This document shows, one piece after another, positions 22,900 to 33,243 of a stretch of 64,000 nt of DNA (position 1 is its first letter; each line of letters starts with the position of its first letter). Origin of the DNA: Nymphaea colorata. Lineage: Eukaryota; Streptophyta; Magnoliopsida; Nymphaeales; Nymphaeaceae. The position numbers were made by a program, and so were the translations under genes. Below the pieces are notes generated by a model, which searched no databases, was not told the DNA's origin, and saw only the letters and a program-made list of their open reading frames with translations. The DNA is taken from positions 24,151,934 to 24,215,933 of the forward strand of contig NC_045138.2 of the NCBI RefSeq assembly GCF_008831285.2, written 5' to 3'.

Positions 22900-23290
22900 A
22901 TATCCGTCCTCATTAGCCTATAAAATGGAGAGACGGTTCCGCCTACAAGAAGATATCGGTCCTTATTAGCTGGTAAGTGCTCATATTAATCAACTCCCTT
23001 CGCTCTTGAGATCTACACTCCGGTTACCGGAAAATCGTGAGTGGCCGCCCTTCCACCTTTCGGAAGCCCGGCAGCCGCGGGCTTCGGCCTTCCCACAACG
23101 CTGCAAACATCATAGTCTCAAACAAGGAGGAATTTCCATTATAAAAAAAGATTCTCAGTATTAATCGAGCAGGATGATGGTTACTTTTTTTTTTTTTCTT
23201 TTTTTTCCTCTTACCAGCTTGTTGAGGCCTCAAACACAAACAGTATCACTCTCCCCCCCCAAAAGCGTCGTTCTAGTAAGGATTTGGAGA
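22900..23290 (+). pseudogene. Beta-BURP relic E (promoter, exon 1 end, exon 2 piece)
   Basis: The beta promoter is recognisable (CCTATAAAATGGAGAGACG, 22,918-22,936). Most of exon 1 is missing and only TTAGCTG with GTAAGTGCTC remains at about 22,971. Exon 2 starts after TTACCAG (about 23,218) with LVEASNTNS, then jumps after CTCTC into a C run and intron 2 sequence (AAAAGCGTCGTTCTAGTAAGG). A deletion between CT-rich repeats therefore removed the YWN-VFPSTPMP codons. Exon 3 is absent. Confidence 0.7.
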
Positions 23291-23454
23291 CATTAGTGGC
23301 TTCCTGGGCATGTTTATAGTTGCCATGTTTTTACTTTTCAGTTTTATCTAAGCTATTATTGAGAAAGAAAATGTTAAAATTACATTTCCATGCCTTCCCA
23401 AATTCACGGAATCACAGTAATTGCAGAAAGGCAGGCAGTTCGGAGTGGGGGGCG

Positions 23455-24540
23455 CATGCCCCCACACGCAAACATATGCAGATTTTTAAACACTTTTCAA
23501 CACCATCACTATATTAATTTGTGATGTAGTTATTTTAATTAGTAAATCGCCTATATGGCCCTCTATAAACAAAGGCATCACCGTATGTGTTAATTTGATT
23601 TGAAATTGGTTACAAGTAGTCAACTTGACAATGCTCGCAGAGAAAAGATGAGAACCAAATGTCCTCTTGGGTTTCTGGGACCTTGTTATTCGTCACCAGT
23701 GAAGGCGGCACGCTCTATGATCAATTACACAAAATTGATGTTTACGTTGAATACCCAACTAACATAAGAAAATGTCCTGGTATGTGATCTTAAGATCCAA
23801 GGCCTTCTCCAGAAGTTTGACGGGTTCCAGAGAGAACAGAGTCTCTGGTTCTTTGATCACTATGTGCTATTCCCATTTCGATGACAGAATACAGAGATAG
23901 ATATTCCATCCCAGCGGCGAAATCTATTGGCATGATTTTCCCCATTTCGATGACAGAATACAGAGACTGATCTCCCATCCCAGCGGCGAAATCTAATGGC
24001 ATGATTTTCCAATTTCGATGACAGAATACAGAGACAGATCTTCCATCCCAGCGGCGAAATCTAATGGCATGATTTTCCCATTTTGATGACAGAATACAGA
24101 GACTGATCTTCCATCCCAGCTTCCCTCCCTTTTCCAAGTTTTCCATATTGACCGTCCACTTCTTGTTTGGGACATCGATCTTGGGGTTGACGACCATTGA
24201 TCAGTTGATTAGTTCACACCGACTGTCAAATTAATTTGACAGAAGAAGTTGCTTTTGCCTTTTCATTTGAGAACGAATTCGGACATACGCAAAGACTATT
24301 GAGCAATTTACTTGTAAGAACAAGATTTTAGATGTGGGGTGATTAACTTGTCATATTTGGAGAAAAGATATTGAACATGTCTTCTGTATACGTCATGACA
24401 AAGAAAGAACAATAAATAGAGAAATTTACAAGTAACCGCTCAATCCTTTGACACATTTATAAATCAACGAACATCGGGGGTGGTTCAATCCCATGCTCAA
24501 AGTAAAGAGACAGACCGGCTCCTACCCAGGGGCGGAGAAG
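23455..24540 (-). repeat. Dispersed module S, copy 1 (inverted), with internal tandem array
   Basis: About 1 kb that recurs at 30,545-31,425 (same orientation) and, reversed, at 42,550-43,110, 48,330-49,300 and 56,960-57,284. It has no recognisable protein domain. Markers are the words TTCTGTCATCGAAATGGG and AGAACCAGAGGCTCTGTTC (in the reverse orientation here) and a 20-bp perfect palindrome at 24,223-24,242. In this copy one 68-bp segment is amplified in tandem. Confidence 0.7.
23872..24120. repeat. Minisatellite, 68-69 bp unit, about 3.7 copies
   Basis: The word GATGACAGAATACAGAGA recurs at 23,880, 23,949, 24,017 and 24,085, giving periods of 69, 68 and 68. Each unit also holds CCATCCCAGCGGCGAAATCT and GGCATGATTTTC. 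The other copies of module S have the segment once, so the amplification is local. Confidence 0.9.
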
Positions 24541-25821
24541 TGTGGGCAACTGCCAAAACGATACAAGGATGATCCAGGTTTATGTTTTGCTTTCAAGTTT
24601 AACAGGAAATGGCGTAGGTCTTTTTTCTCAAATTATTCCATAAATTGATAAATAAGACGCCACAAGGTTGAAACGTAACATGTATCGGTAAATACACGAT
24701 ACTGTTGGGCACGCAGCATTGACATTGATTTTTGTAGCAACGCCAAACTGCCAGAGCAAAATACTGTCAGTCCACCAGTCCTCCCCCCAACCAATGCATA
24801 GTAAAATGATCTTTCACAGCAGTCGAGAATAAAGGAGGAGAAACCAGAACAGAGAGAGCTGGGATCTGTCTTGTGCCCAGAAAACTGACGTTACTGCGCA
24901 TTAAAATGCTTAGGTTCAGCCATTTCCAGCAATCGCTTAACAATAACTGTAATTCGTTGTTGTTGAAAAGATTCATACCCTATTAAAGTGCGTCGTTCAT
25001 GCATCATTGATGTCGCAGCACACGCCTTTTTGGGTCGCCTGGTTCAAAACGACAACCACATGCTATTGTGTAGAGTTGGAGTTGGCATGAAAGAATAGAG
25101 ATGCTTTCAAGAACATTGAAATATTAGGACTAACTTGACAAAATCAACTAAAATTCTAACATTTTAGATTCTGATTAATTGCATCCCGATGCATATGATG
25201 TAGTAAAGCAAATTTGAACTGATCAATGGTGGGCCATTAAGCAAATTGTTGTATTAGAAAATTTTTAAAAAAAAATGAAATTTTAATGTATTTTTCTTCG
25301 TATGAAAATGGGGCTGGATCGATTGCTTGTATGAAAGGGCTGCGAAGGTGAGAGGGGCTCGCAATGTGAGACTCATTATCTCTTTAATTTCTTCTCAAAG
25401 GAAAAGCAAACAAGGGCTATTTAGGCTTCTTAAAGTCTTCTGATAGGTGGCCTTGTTACTTCTTCATGTTGTTGTTAAAGCCGACTTCGTCATTTAAGGG
25501 AGGGCATTTTCTTCATTAAGAACCCAATTACATGTTAATTTATTGAGTGAGACGTAATCAATAATGTTGAGTTTTCATGGCCTCTGTTTATGTGACTTGT
25601 TCAAAACTCGTCCTCATGCCTTACTCCCCATCTCATTTGCCATTGGCTTATCACCGACATTTTCAGGTTACAAACAACATTGTGAATAATATTCAGAACA
25701 TTTTAATATTTTTCATCACCATTATATATATATACAAAGGCCCGGTCATCATAAATGCTTATTGGAAGAAGGTTCTCTCTTCAACATTCTACATGGTGGC
25801 GGCCATAGCGACAACCATGTA
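24541..25821. other. Intergenic stretch, no gene recognised
   Basis: No gene is seen. A GGGGCGGAG word with TGTGGGCAACTGCC follows at 24,530-24,556 and resembles the ends of non-autonomous hAT-like repeats seen elsewhere in the window. Near 25,755-25,800 a short stretch reading NAYWKKVLSST resembles a decayed BURP exon 2, but this is weak. Confidence 0.4.
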
Positions 25822-26460
25822 AAAACAGTAATTACACACTCCCAGAATTTTACCTCTTCACAAGTGGGGCATTTTCCTTTCCAAGTAGGTCTGGTGCTTG
25901 AATTAGAGGATTTGCACAAATGATTGAAATGGTTCGGATATTGAAGAAATGATGCTTGTTAAATTTCATGATGAGAGAAGTAGTAACGGCAAAAAATTAT
26001 CGGTTATGCATATTCTTTTTCCTAAGTTTTTTGACATATTTACGATACTAAATTAGACAAAATGGTTGAACAAAATTAAATATTTCAGAAATGAAGCTGC
26101 TCATTTTCACGAACCGTTTTAAGAATGCAACGTACCACAGGTTTGAATCGGACCTCCCGTTAATGAAATCAGAAGGGAAACTTCAACTCTAACGAACAAC
26201 TGAATTTGAGTTGGTTGCACATTCCATTCTAACAAACATCCCAATCCATTTAGATGTAATAATTGAAATTCATTGTTCATTTCATAGGAATCCAAATCCG
26301 AACAAGCAGCATGTGACCAGTTAAAATCACATGATTCTGAACCCTGTTTTAGTCGTCTGCCATTTTGGATTCTTTCGCGCTCATGACCTAAATAAAAATC
26401 TGTTAAAGGCAAAAGCAAAAGAATGGACTTATGCATGGTGACCCTGTTTTAGTTGTCTGC
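25822..26460 (+). repeat. RLK 3' flank module Q, copy 2 (orphan)
   Basis: It starts abruptly with AAAACAGTAATTACACACTC and follows the RLK2 3' flank closely. No kinase sequence lies upstream, so an RLK copy has been lost here. Confidence 0.75.
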
Positions 26461-26861
26461 CATTTGGGATTATTTCGTGGATATGCGTGCTCATATTTGT
26501 AGACATAAACACATATAAGAACATCTTTTCCTTTGTGCTAAAGACCTTACCATCTTCAAAAGAACCGAGCCGTTGAAAGTTTTTTTCACAGCAGTACAGA
26601 GGATTGACGGACATGCCACACTGCCAGCATATAATTTTTTTGGCTCTCGCCGTCGCCACACCCAAGCAGTTCCAACAACCCTCCAAAAGATTTGTAATTT
26701 GTCCTTTCTCAACCACTATTATTAGAAAAGGAAGCATTGTCGGGAACGGGAGAATGTGCGGAACCACACCTCGAGTGAGCCCAACTTGCGGCTTTGTCGA
26801 TCTTGGTATCTGTCGTTTTTGGTTAGTGTTCAACGAATTGAAAATCTTTCCAATGTCTTCT

Positions 26862-27216
26862 TCCAATGGGTGGAGCGAGTGGGTCTGCATGGCAACATGT
26901 TTATTCAGAGGCAGGCGCAGAAAGAAAGTCATTAATAGAGTTTACATGGTTCATGATCTTCCTATGGTTAACCATGGGGGGGGGGGAGGCACTTGGTCAA
27001 ACCTCGCGCTCACGGAAATGGAAATTGGAGCATCTACTGACACCACGAACCCAGGACGTAAGCTTGTCGCTCTCATGAGTAGGCCTAGTTGATTGGATCA
27101 ACCAGCCACAATCAATCGTTTTCTTCTTTTGTAAAATCTGTCGTGTCTTTTAAGATACATATTCCAAATTCATATAAAAATGACATTTTAAGTTGAATTT
27201 TTGGTAAAGCTATCCA
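26862..27216 (+). repeat. Orphan alpha-BURP upstream module R, copy 2
   Basis: It contains CCAATGGGTGGAGCGAGTGG, the AAATGGAAATTGGAGC stretch and CATATAAAAATGACA near 27,171, all as upstream of the intact alpha gene at 58,605. At about 27,216 (GCTATCCAAGAT) it switches straight to the sequence found at 60,538, which lies 3' of the alpha gene in the intact unit. The alpha BURP gene was therefore removed by a deletion of about 1.95 kb. Confidence 0.75.
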
Positions 27217-27874
27217 AGATCGTGAAGTGGATCTGTGGGAGAGCAGAAGCGAATGGAATATTGGCCCTTATAAAACGATTTTTCACCATGAAATAAAGGA
27301 ACGCATGATTGACGTTTAGATTGACCCTTATAAAGGAACATCTTCATAACTGTCGTGAGAAATTGATCGATCCTTAGCTCTTCCTTCCGCAGAGATGTTA
27401 GCTTGTCAAGATTCGCTTCGCCTTCCTCCATCCGGAAGACCACATGCTCCACCAGCAGCCACATTACTCATGTTGAAATCCACTCACCATCTTTTTCCAA
27501 TCGTGAAAGGGAGTATCAGCCGAACCTTTTTCAAATAAGGGTTTTCTCCTTGGCTGGAAATTTCCAGCTTCACAAATCAAAATGGTCCAAAATGTAAAAT
27601 TGCTTGACTCACGTCGTCTACCTAACATGGACTGACGCATTGACCCGCCGCCCTCATTCCGTCAGCGGCCATGGAAAGTATGAATTTAATGAACCGAGTA
27701 CCTCACTTATCATATCTTTCGCGATATTTTCAGGATATAAACAACACTGTGAACAACGTTTAGATATAATTATCAGGCCGAAAAAAAAAAAATAAGAAGA
27801 AGATATCGGTCCGGTCCTTATTAGCCCATAATCTCCATAGAGACGATTATTTGAGTTAGGGCCAGCTTACTACA
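27217..27874 (+). repeat. Beta-BURP upstream module T, copy 1
   Basis: Matches 60,538-61,784 and, in part, 35,461-36,019 (GTGGATCTGTGGGAGAGCAG, the CCATCCGGAAGACCACATGC stretch, CTTGGCTGGAAATTTCCAGC, then GAAGATATCGG). This copy lacks the TATAAAATGGAGAG core seen before the other beta genes; the sequence goes from TTATTAGCCCATAATC directly to the leader. The promoter of copy F is therefore probably weak or dead. Confidence 0.65.
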
Positions 27875-29822
27875 ATGGGCTGCTGGATTTCATTCTTCTC
27901 ACTCTCAACTCTCCTCCAACTCTCCTCCTGGTAAGTGCTCCTATTCATTTACTCCTTTCGGTCATGAGATCTACACTCCGGTTTTACGTACCGTAAAATC
28001 GCAAGTGGCCGCCCTTCCACCTACCGGAAGCCCGGCAGCCGCGGGCTTCGGCCTTCCCACAACCGCTGCAAACACCATGGTCTCAAACAAGGAGGAATTT
28101 CCATTATCAAAAAAGATTATCAGTATTAATCCAACTCGAATGGGAGCATATCTGGTGGATGATGGTTGTTTCCTTTTTTATTTTTTCCCCCCTCTTACCA
28201 GCTTGTTGAGGCCACAAACACAAACAGTAGTAGCGCTCTCACTATAAAAGCTTACTGGAATGACGTCTTCCCTAGCACTCCCATGCCCAATGCCATTCAA
28301 GCTCTCCTACCATCCTCTTCAAAGATAAGAGGTACTTTCTTTTTCTCTCTCTCTCCCAAAAGCGTCGATCTAGTAAGGATTTGGAGAAATTAGTGGTTTC
28401 TTGGGAATGTTTATAGTTGCCCTTTTCTTACATTTTCATTTCTATCGAAGCTATTATTTAGAAGAAAATTTTAAAATAACATTTCTACGCCTTTCAAAAT
28501 TCACGGAATTACAGTGCTTGCAGAAAGGCAGGCATGCACTCATGTTAGTTCCTAGCGTTTGTAGAATGGGGAGCCTTGTGAGCCGAGACGGGCTCACTGG
28601 AGGCATATTATCAAATCAGAAAAGAAAATTCAAATCTAACTAACAACCGACTGGAATTGCAGTATATGTGGTTTTGACGACTGTTTCCCTTCCAATCTTT
28701 GCGGCTCGTTGGGGCCACAAACCAAAGAACACGTTTTTAAAGTTTTTTTTTGGTGTTTTTTCACTATTTTTTCAAAATTTTTAAAGCCAAACAGTTTTTT
28801 TTTTTTTTTTTAATTATTACAAATCTACTTATCTTTTGATGTTTGTGTTATTAGTTTCTCACTTATTTTAATTATTTTAAAATTTTAAAAAATTTTGTAT
28901 TTTTTTCTCTTTTTGCTTTCTTCAAAGTCACTACTGAGAGCAACAGTTTAAAACTTTGAGATGTCATTTGTGATATATATATTAAGAAATAAGATTGAAC
29001 AGCGAGCCTTTTTCAATTACTACTGCAGGAGTTGGTTCTGGACCAAGTATTCGCTGGGGTGAAAGGTGGGGTGTGTTGGGGCACAACCACGATCAGTCTA
29101 AGCGTAATTGGTCACCGAACCTTGCACCTCTATATTTCTTAAGGGACGACCTCCACCCTGGTAGCAAGATGAACGTCACCATAATGATCAGCCCGACAAT
29201 GGTAGATGGTTCTAAAGGTGGTATCAGCATTGAGCCAACCTTCTTGCCACGCCAACAAGCTCAAGCAATTCCCTTCTCCACCTCCAATCTCACTACCATC
29301 CTTAAGACGTTCTCCATTCAACCCCACTCTGAGTACGCATCTTTTACAAGGCAAACGCTTCAAGATTGTGAGGGGCCTGCACTTAAAGGAGAAGTTAAGT
29401 ACTGTGCAACATCTCTGGAATCCATGATCGATTTCGTTGTCGCAGAACTCGGAAGCCGTGAGATTCATGCAGTCGTCACTTCCGTTGTTAACAAAGAGGA
29501 GAAGGTGAAGGCGAGGACTTACAGAGTAGGTGATGGAGGGGGGAAAGTGATGTCTTCCAAAGTTGTGACATGCCACGACGTCACGTTTCCTTATGCCGTC
29601 TTCTACTGCCACAATTTCCAGGGCACAAGGCCATACATGGTTCCATTGATTGCTGATGATGGTAGCCGAGTAAACGCCATTGCTTTGTGCCATTTTGATA
29701 CATCAAATTGGAACCCTGGACACGCGAGCTTCCGGTTGCTGGGTGTGAAACCGGGAACTGTTCCCATTTGCCACTTCATTCTAAAGGATCTCGCCTGGGT
29801 GACCTTCACGCTACCTCCTTAG
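27875..29822 (+). pseudogene. Beta-BURP gene F, broken in the signal-peptide exon
   Basis: Exon 1 is 27,875-27,930, exon 2 is 28,202-28,331 and exon 3 is 29,029-29,822. Exon 1 is 56 nt instead of 45 because CAACTCTCCTC is duplicated in tandem (11 bp), which puts exon 2 (YWNDVFPSTPMP) out of frame. Exon 3 is otherwise an open, complete BURP domain with TCHDVTFPYAVFYCH and correct CH spacing. At the end an 8-bp deletion replaces the last residues PN with TFTLPP before a later stop. Bases 29,097-29,800 appear identical to 46,867-47,570 of the intact gene I, a sign of very recent duplication or gene conversion. Intron 2 is long (about 700 bp). It would encode WGERW in the W-x3-W segment. Confidence 0.75.
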
Positions 29823-30060
29823 TATGCGCCGGCTGTGTCCTAACCGGGGAAGCCACATGTGAGCTTATGTGGGCAGTTGCCTACACAGTTTCACGTAATC
29901 TATTTATTTATATATTAGTTAGTCTCATTTATTTGCATACTAATTTTATATAATAATATTCGTGCACCTCAAATATTATTTGCTTATTATCTACGGTGCC
30001 CTTGATTCATTTTATTATGTATTGGTTGCGATGACCATGTGGGCAAGTCTGTTTGTCTTC
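29823..30060 (+). repeat. Dispersed repeat V, copy 1
   Basis: It contains GTGGGCAGTTGCCTACAC (near-palindromic), then CAATCTATTTATTTA-like and CTCATTTATTTGCATACTAA words. Related copies lie at 47,838, 56,118 and 63,895. No coding content. It may be a decayed non-autonomous DNA element. Confidence 0.5.
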
Positions 30061-30544
30061 CTTTATTCACAACTTCTATGACACATGCTCTGGACTTATC
30101 AATCGAATCTATTGTCATTGTCAGGAAACTTGGTGAAAGCTTTCCACCAGATTATCTTATTTCATGTTGTTTTACTCCAACCGAAATTCATGAAGAAAGA
30201 AGAGAGAAATATCAACCATGTACACCTGTAAAGGAAATCCAACCTTATAGACTAATAAGCTGGGACCTCTGCCCTGCATGAAAGGTGAAAAGACAAAAGA
30301 AAGGCAAATGAATTATCAACTGTATACGCTGAAAGGCGATGCGTCGTACATGTATACAAAAACAGAGTATCTCTGTTTACTTGTCTACACAGACCTCTTC
30401 CTTGAAAAAGATGATAAAAAAAAAAAGGTTTGACGCCATACATGGTCAATTTTACTGAGCTTTCACTGCCTTCATGCTCAAAATAGACAAGATTCTGATA
30501 TTATCTGCCCTGTTTTCTTGGACGTCTCAAACCACAACTTTTTT

Positions 30545-31425
30545 AACACCATCACCCTATTAACATGTGATGCAGATTTTTTAAACACTTTTCAACCCCA
30601 TCACTATATTAATTTGTGATGTAGTTATTTTAATTATTAAATCGCCATATGGCCCTCAATAAACAAAGGCATCAGCATATGTGTTAATTTGTGATGCAAT
30701 TGATAACAGGTAGTCAACATGACAATGCCCGTAGAGAAAATATGAGAACCATATGTCCTCTTGGGTGTCTGGAACTATGTTATTCGTCACCAGTGAAGGC
30801 GCCACAGCCCTATGATCAATTGCATAATATTGATGCTTACGTTGAATACCCAACTAACGTAACACCTTGCTGTCAAACATAAGAAAATGTCCTGATATGT
30901 GATCTGCTTAAGATCCAAGGCCTTCTCCAGAAGGGTGACGGATTCCAGAGGGAACAGAGCCTCTGGTTCTTTGATCACCATGTGCTAACTTAAACAAAGT
31001 AAACGCCGCGACATCTGTTGGCATGGTTTTCCCATTTCGACGACAGAATGCGGAGACAGATCTTCCATCCCAACTTCCCTCCCTTTTCCAAGTTTTCCGT
31101 ACTCACCGTCCACTTATTGTTTGGGACATCGATCTTTGAGTTGTCGACCATTGATCAGTTGATTAGTCCACACTGACTGTCAAACTAATTTGACAGAAGA
31201 AGTTGCTTTTGCCTTTCATTTGAGAACGAATTCGGACATATGCAAAGACTATTGAGCAGTTTACTTGTAAAAACAAGACTTTAGATGTGGGCTAATCAAC
31301 TTGTCATATTTGGAGGAAAAATCTTTAACTTGCCTTCCGCATATGTCGTCACGTAGAAACTAACAATAAATAGAGAAATTTACTAGTAATCTCTCAAACC
31401 TTTGACATATTTATAAATCAACAAA
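30545..31425 (-). repeat. Dispersed module S, copy 2 (inverted)
   Basis: Same sequence and orientation as copy 1, without the 68-bp amplification. The palindrome at about 31,178-31,197 has one changed base. It joins RLK module Q abruptly near 31,430. Confidence 0.7.
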
Positions 31426-31431
31426 ATGAAC

Positions 31432-31900
31432 GTAATGGTTCGGAAATTGAAGAAAAGATGCTTGTTAATTTCATGATGAGAGAGAAGTAGTAATGAGAAA
31501 AAAAACTATCAGTTATGCATTTTTTTTCTTAAATTTTTGACATATTTACGATACTAAATTTGACAAAATGGTTCAGCAAAATTAAATATTTCAGAAATGA
31601 AGTTGCCCATTTTCACGAACCGTTTCAAGAATGCAACATACCACAGGCTTGAATCGGACCTCCCGTTAATCAAATCAGAAAAGAAACTTCAACTCTAACT
31701 AATGAATTTGAGTTGGCTGCATATTCAATTCTAACAAACATCCCAATCCATTTAGATACAATAATTCAACTTCATTGTGCATTTCATAGGAATCCAAATC
31801 CGAACAAGCAGCATGTGACCAGTTAAAATCACATGATTCAGAACCCTGTTTTAGTTGTCTGCCATTTTGGATTCCTTCCTGCTCATGACCTAAAAATCTG
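31432..31900 (+). repeat. RLK 3' flank module Q, copy 3 (orphan)
   Basis: Begins at ATGGTTCGGAAATTGAAGAA and includes GAATCGGACCTCCCGTTAAT and the CATCCCAATCCATTTAGAT stretch. There is no kinase upstream. Confidence 0.75.
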
Positions 31901-32867
31901 TTGACTCTCTCTCAAAACCAAAATAATGGATTTACAGTCGATGACACTGGTGATTCTTTTTTGCAGTATAGACAATTGATGCATATCAACCCTCACCCGA
32001 GCAGTTGCACCAACACCTTTAAGGATTTGTATGCATTGTGTATATGCGCGTAAATACATATAAGAACATGGAGATAATACAAATCAATTCTTTTCTTTTG
32101 TTGGAGATAAATTTGTTTAACCTGCGGTATCGACGATGATTCCTCTCTCAACTTTCCTTCCATCAACACTTCCATCTCTGTTGCAGGGGGGAAAGTTTCT
32201 TCTCAGAACACATGGAGGTCAATATCGGTTGCTATCCATTGATGTGAACTTTTTCTCAGCAAATCCACTTCCGTCCCAGCCTGCATAGGGAAGTGGACCA
32301 AATGGGGAGGCCGGAAAATTCAACATTCTGGCCGCTAGATGATCTGTGGAGTAAAAACCGGCCAATTCACTCACCTACTATTCACCTCAGACTAAAAACG
32401 TCGGAGCCGACTTCGAGAAAAAAAAAATACTTGATCATTTTCTAAGTATTTGTGATGTTACCGTATATTTTTCTGACCCACAACGTATCCTACCCGTATC
32501 AATCCATTCACGTGTGTTTGGTGCGTGGGGACACTCACATTCCCGGGAAACTGTAAAAGAAAAGAAAAACAGGAATTTTAAAATTTAAAACAAGGGATTT
32601 TTATTTGGGTCCTACTTTTTAATTATGATCGGTTTTTAATTTCCAATCTTTGTTTAACAGACCTCAGTTAGAAAAGGGCAAAAAAAAAAATGTTATCATC
32701 TTACACGACGTAGAAATTTGTGCTTTTCATCATTTCATTTTAAAAGCAAAAAAATGAAAAAGTATTTTTCTTTTCCTTTTACACTATAAAGGACGTCATG
32801 TATTTATTTTCATCATGTTAATTTGATATCTTGTCCAAAGTCAAAAACCAACGGTAAAAACTAATGG
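31901..32867. other. Spacer between module Q and alpha-BURP upstream module
   Basis: No gene is seen. About 32,180-32,830 is clearly related to 53,100-53,760, which takes the same place ahead of alpha BURP copy J, so it belongs to the duplicated unit. Confidence 0.6.
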
Positions 32868-33243
32868 TAATGGCGACATGTTTATTGAGAAACGGCGAAA
32901 GAATGTAATGAATAGAGATTACATGGTTCAAGATCTTTGTATCTAGCCATATGGGCGGCGCATGCGAGGCACTTGGTCAAAACCTCGCGCTCGCCGAAAT
33001 GGAAACTGAAGCGCCTAGTCGCGCACCACCAACTGGGGACATAAGCTTGTCGGTGTCAGGAGTCGACCTAATTGATTGGATCGACCAGCCACCATCGTTT
33101 TCTGCTTTTGTAAAATCCGTCGTATCTGGTGAAATACACATTCCAGATTCATATAAAAATGATATTTTAGATTGAATTTTTGGTAACATTTAAGGACCAT
33201 TGGCTGGAACCTTTTTGCTATCCAAGATTGCGTTTGAGCCCAA
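32868..33243 (+). promoter_or_regulatory. Alpha-BURP upstream module R, copy 3, with TATA box
   Basis: Same module as upstream of the intact alpha gene K. A TATAAAAA box lies at 33,152-33,159, 85-92 bases before the ATG at 33,244; the same box and distance are kept in genes J and K. Confidence 0.6.

Noticed and set aside
23872-24120. Regularly spaced repeat that might be taken for a CRISPR-like array
   Set aside because: The units are contiguous and nearly identical throughout with no variable spacers, and the DNA is plant nuclear; it is a minisatellite.
23790-24197. 135-codon minus-strand frame with repeated SLYSVIEMG-like units
   Set aside because: It is the 68-bp minisatellite; the other copies of the same module do not keep this frame, so it is not considered a gene.
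25755-25822. Possible BURP exon 2 relic (AYWKKVLSST)
   Set aside because: Only about ten residues are similar, without splice sites or neighbouring BURP exons; this is too weak to annotate.
29139-29693. 184-codon minus-strand frame inside BURP exon 3, repeated at 46,909-47,463 and, in part, at 62,904-63,401
   Set aside because: It recurs only because the BURP exon is conserved; it has no recognisable domain and no start context, and it is interrupted in other copies.
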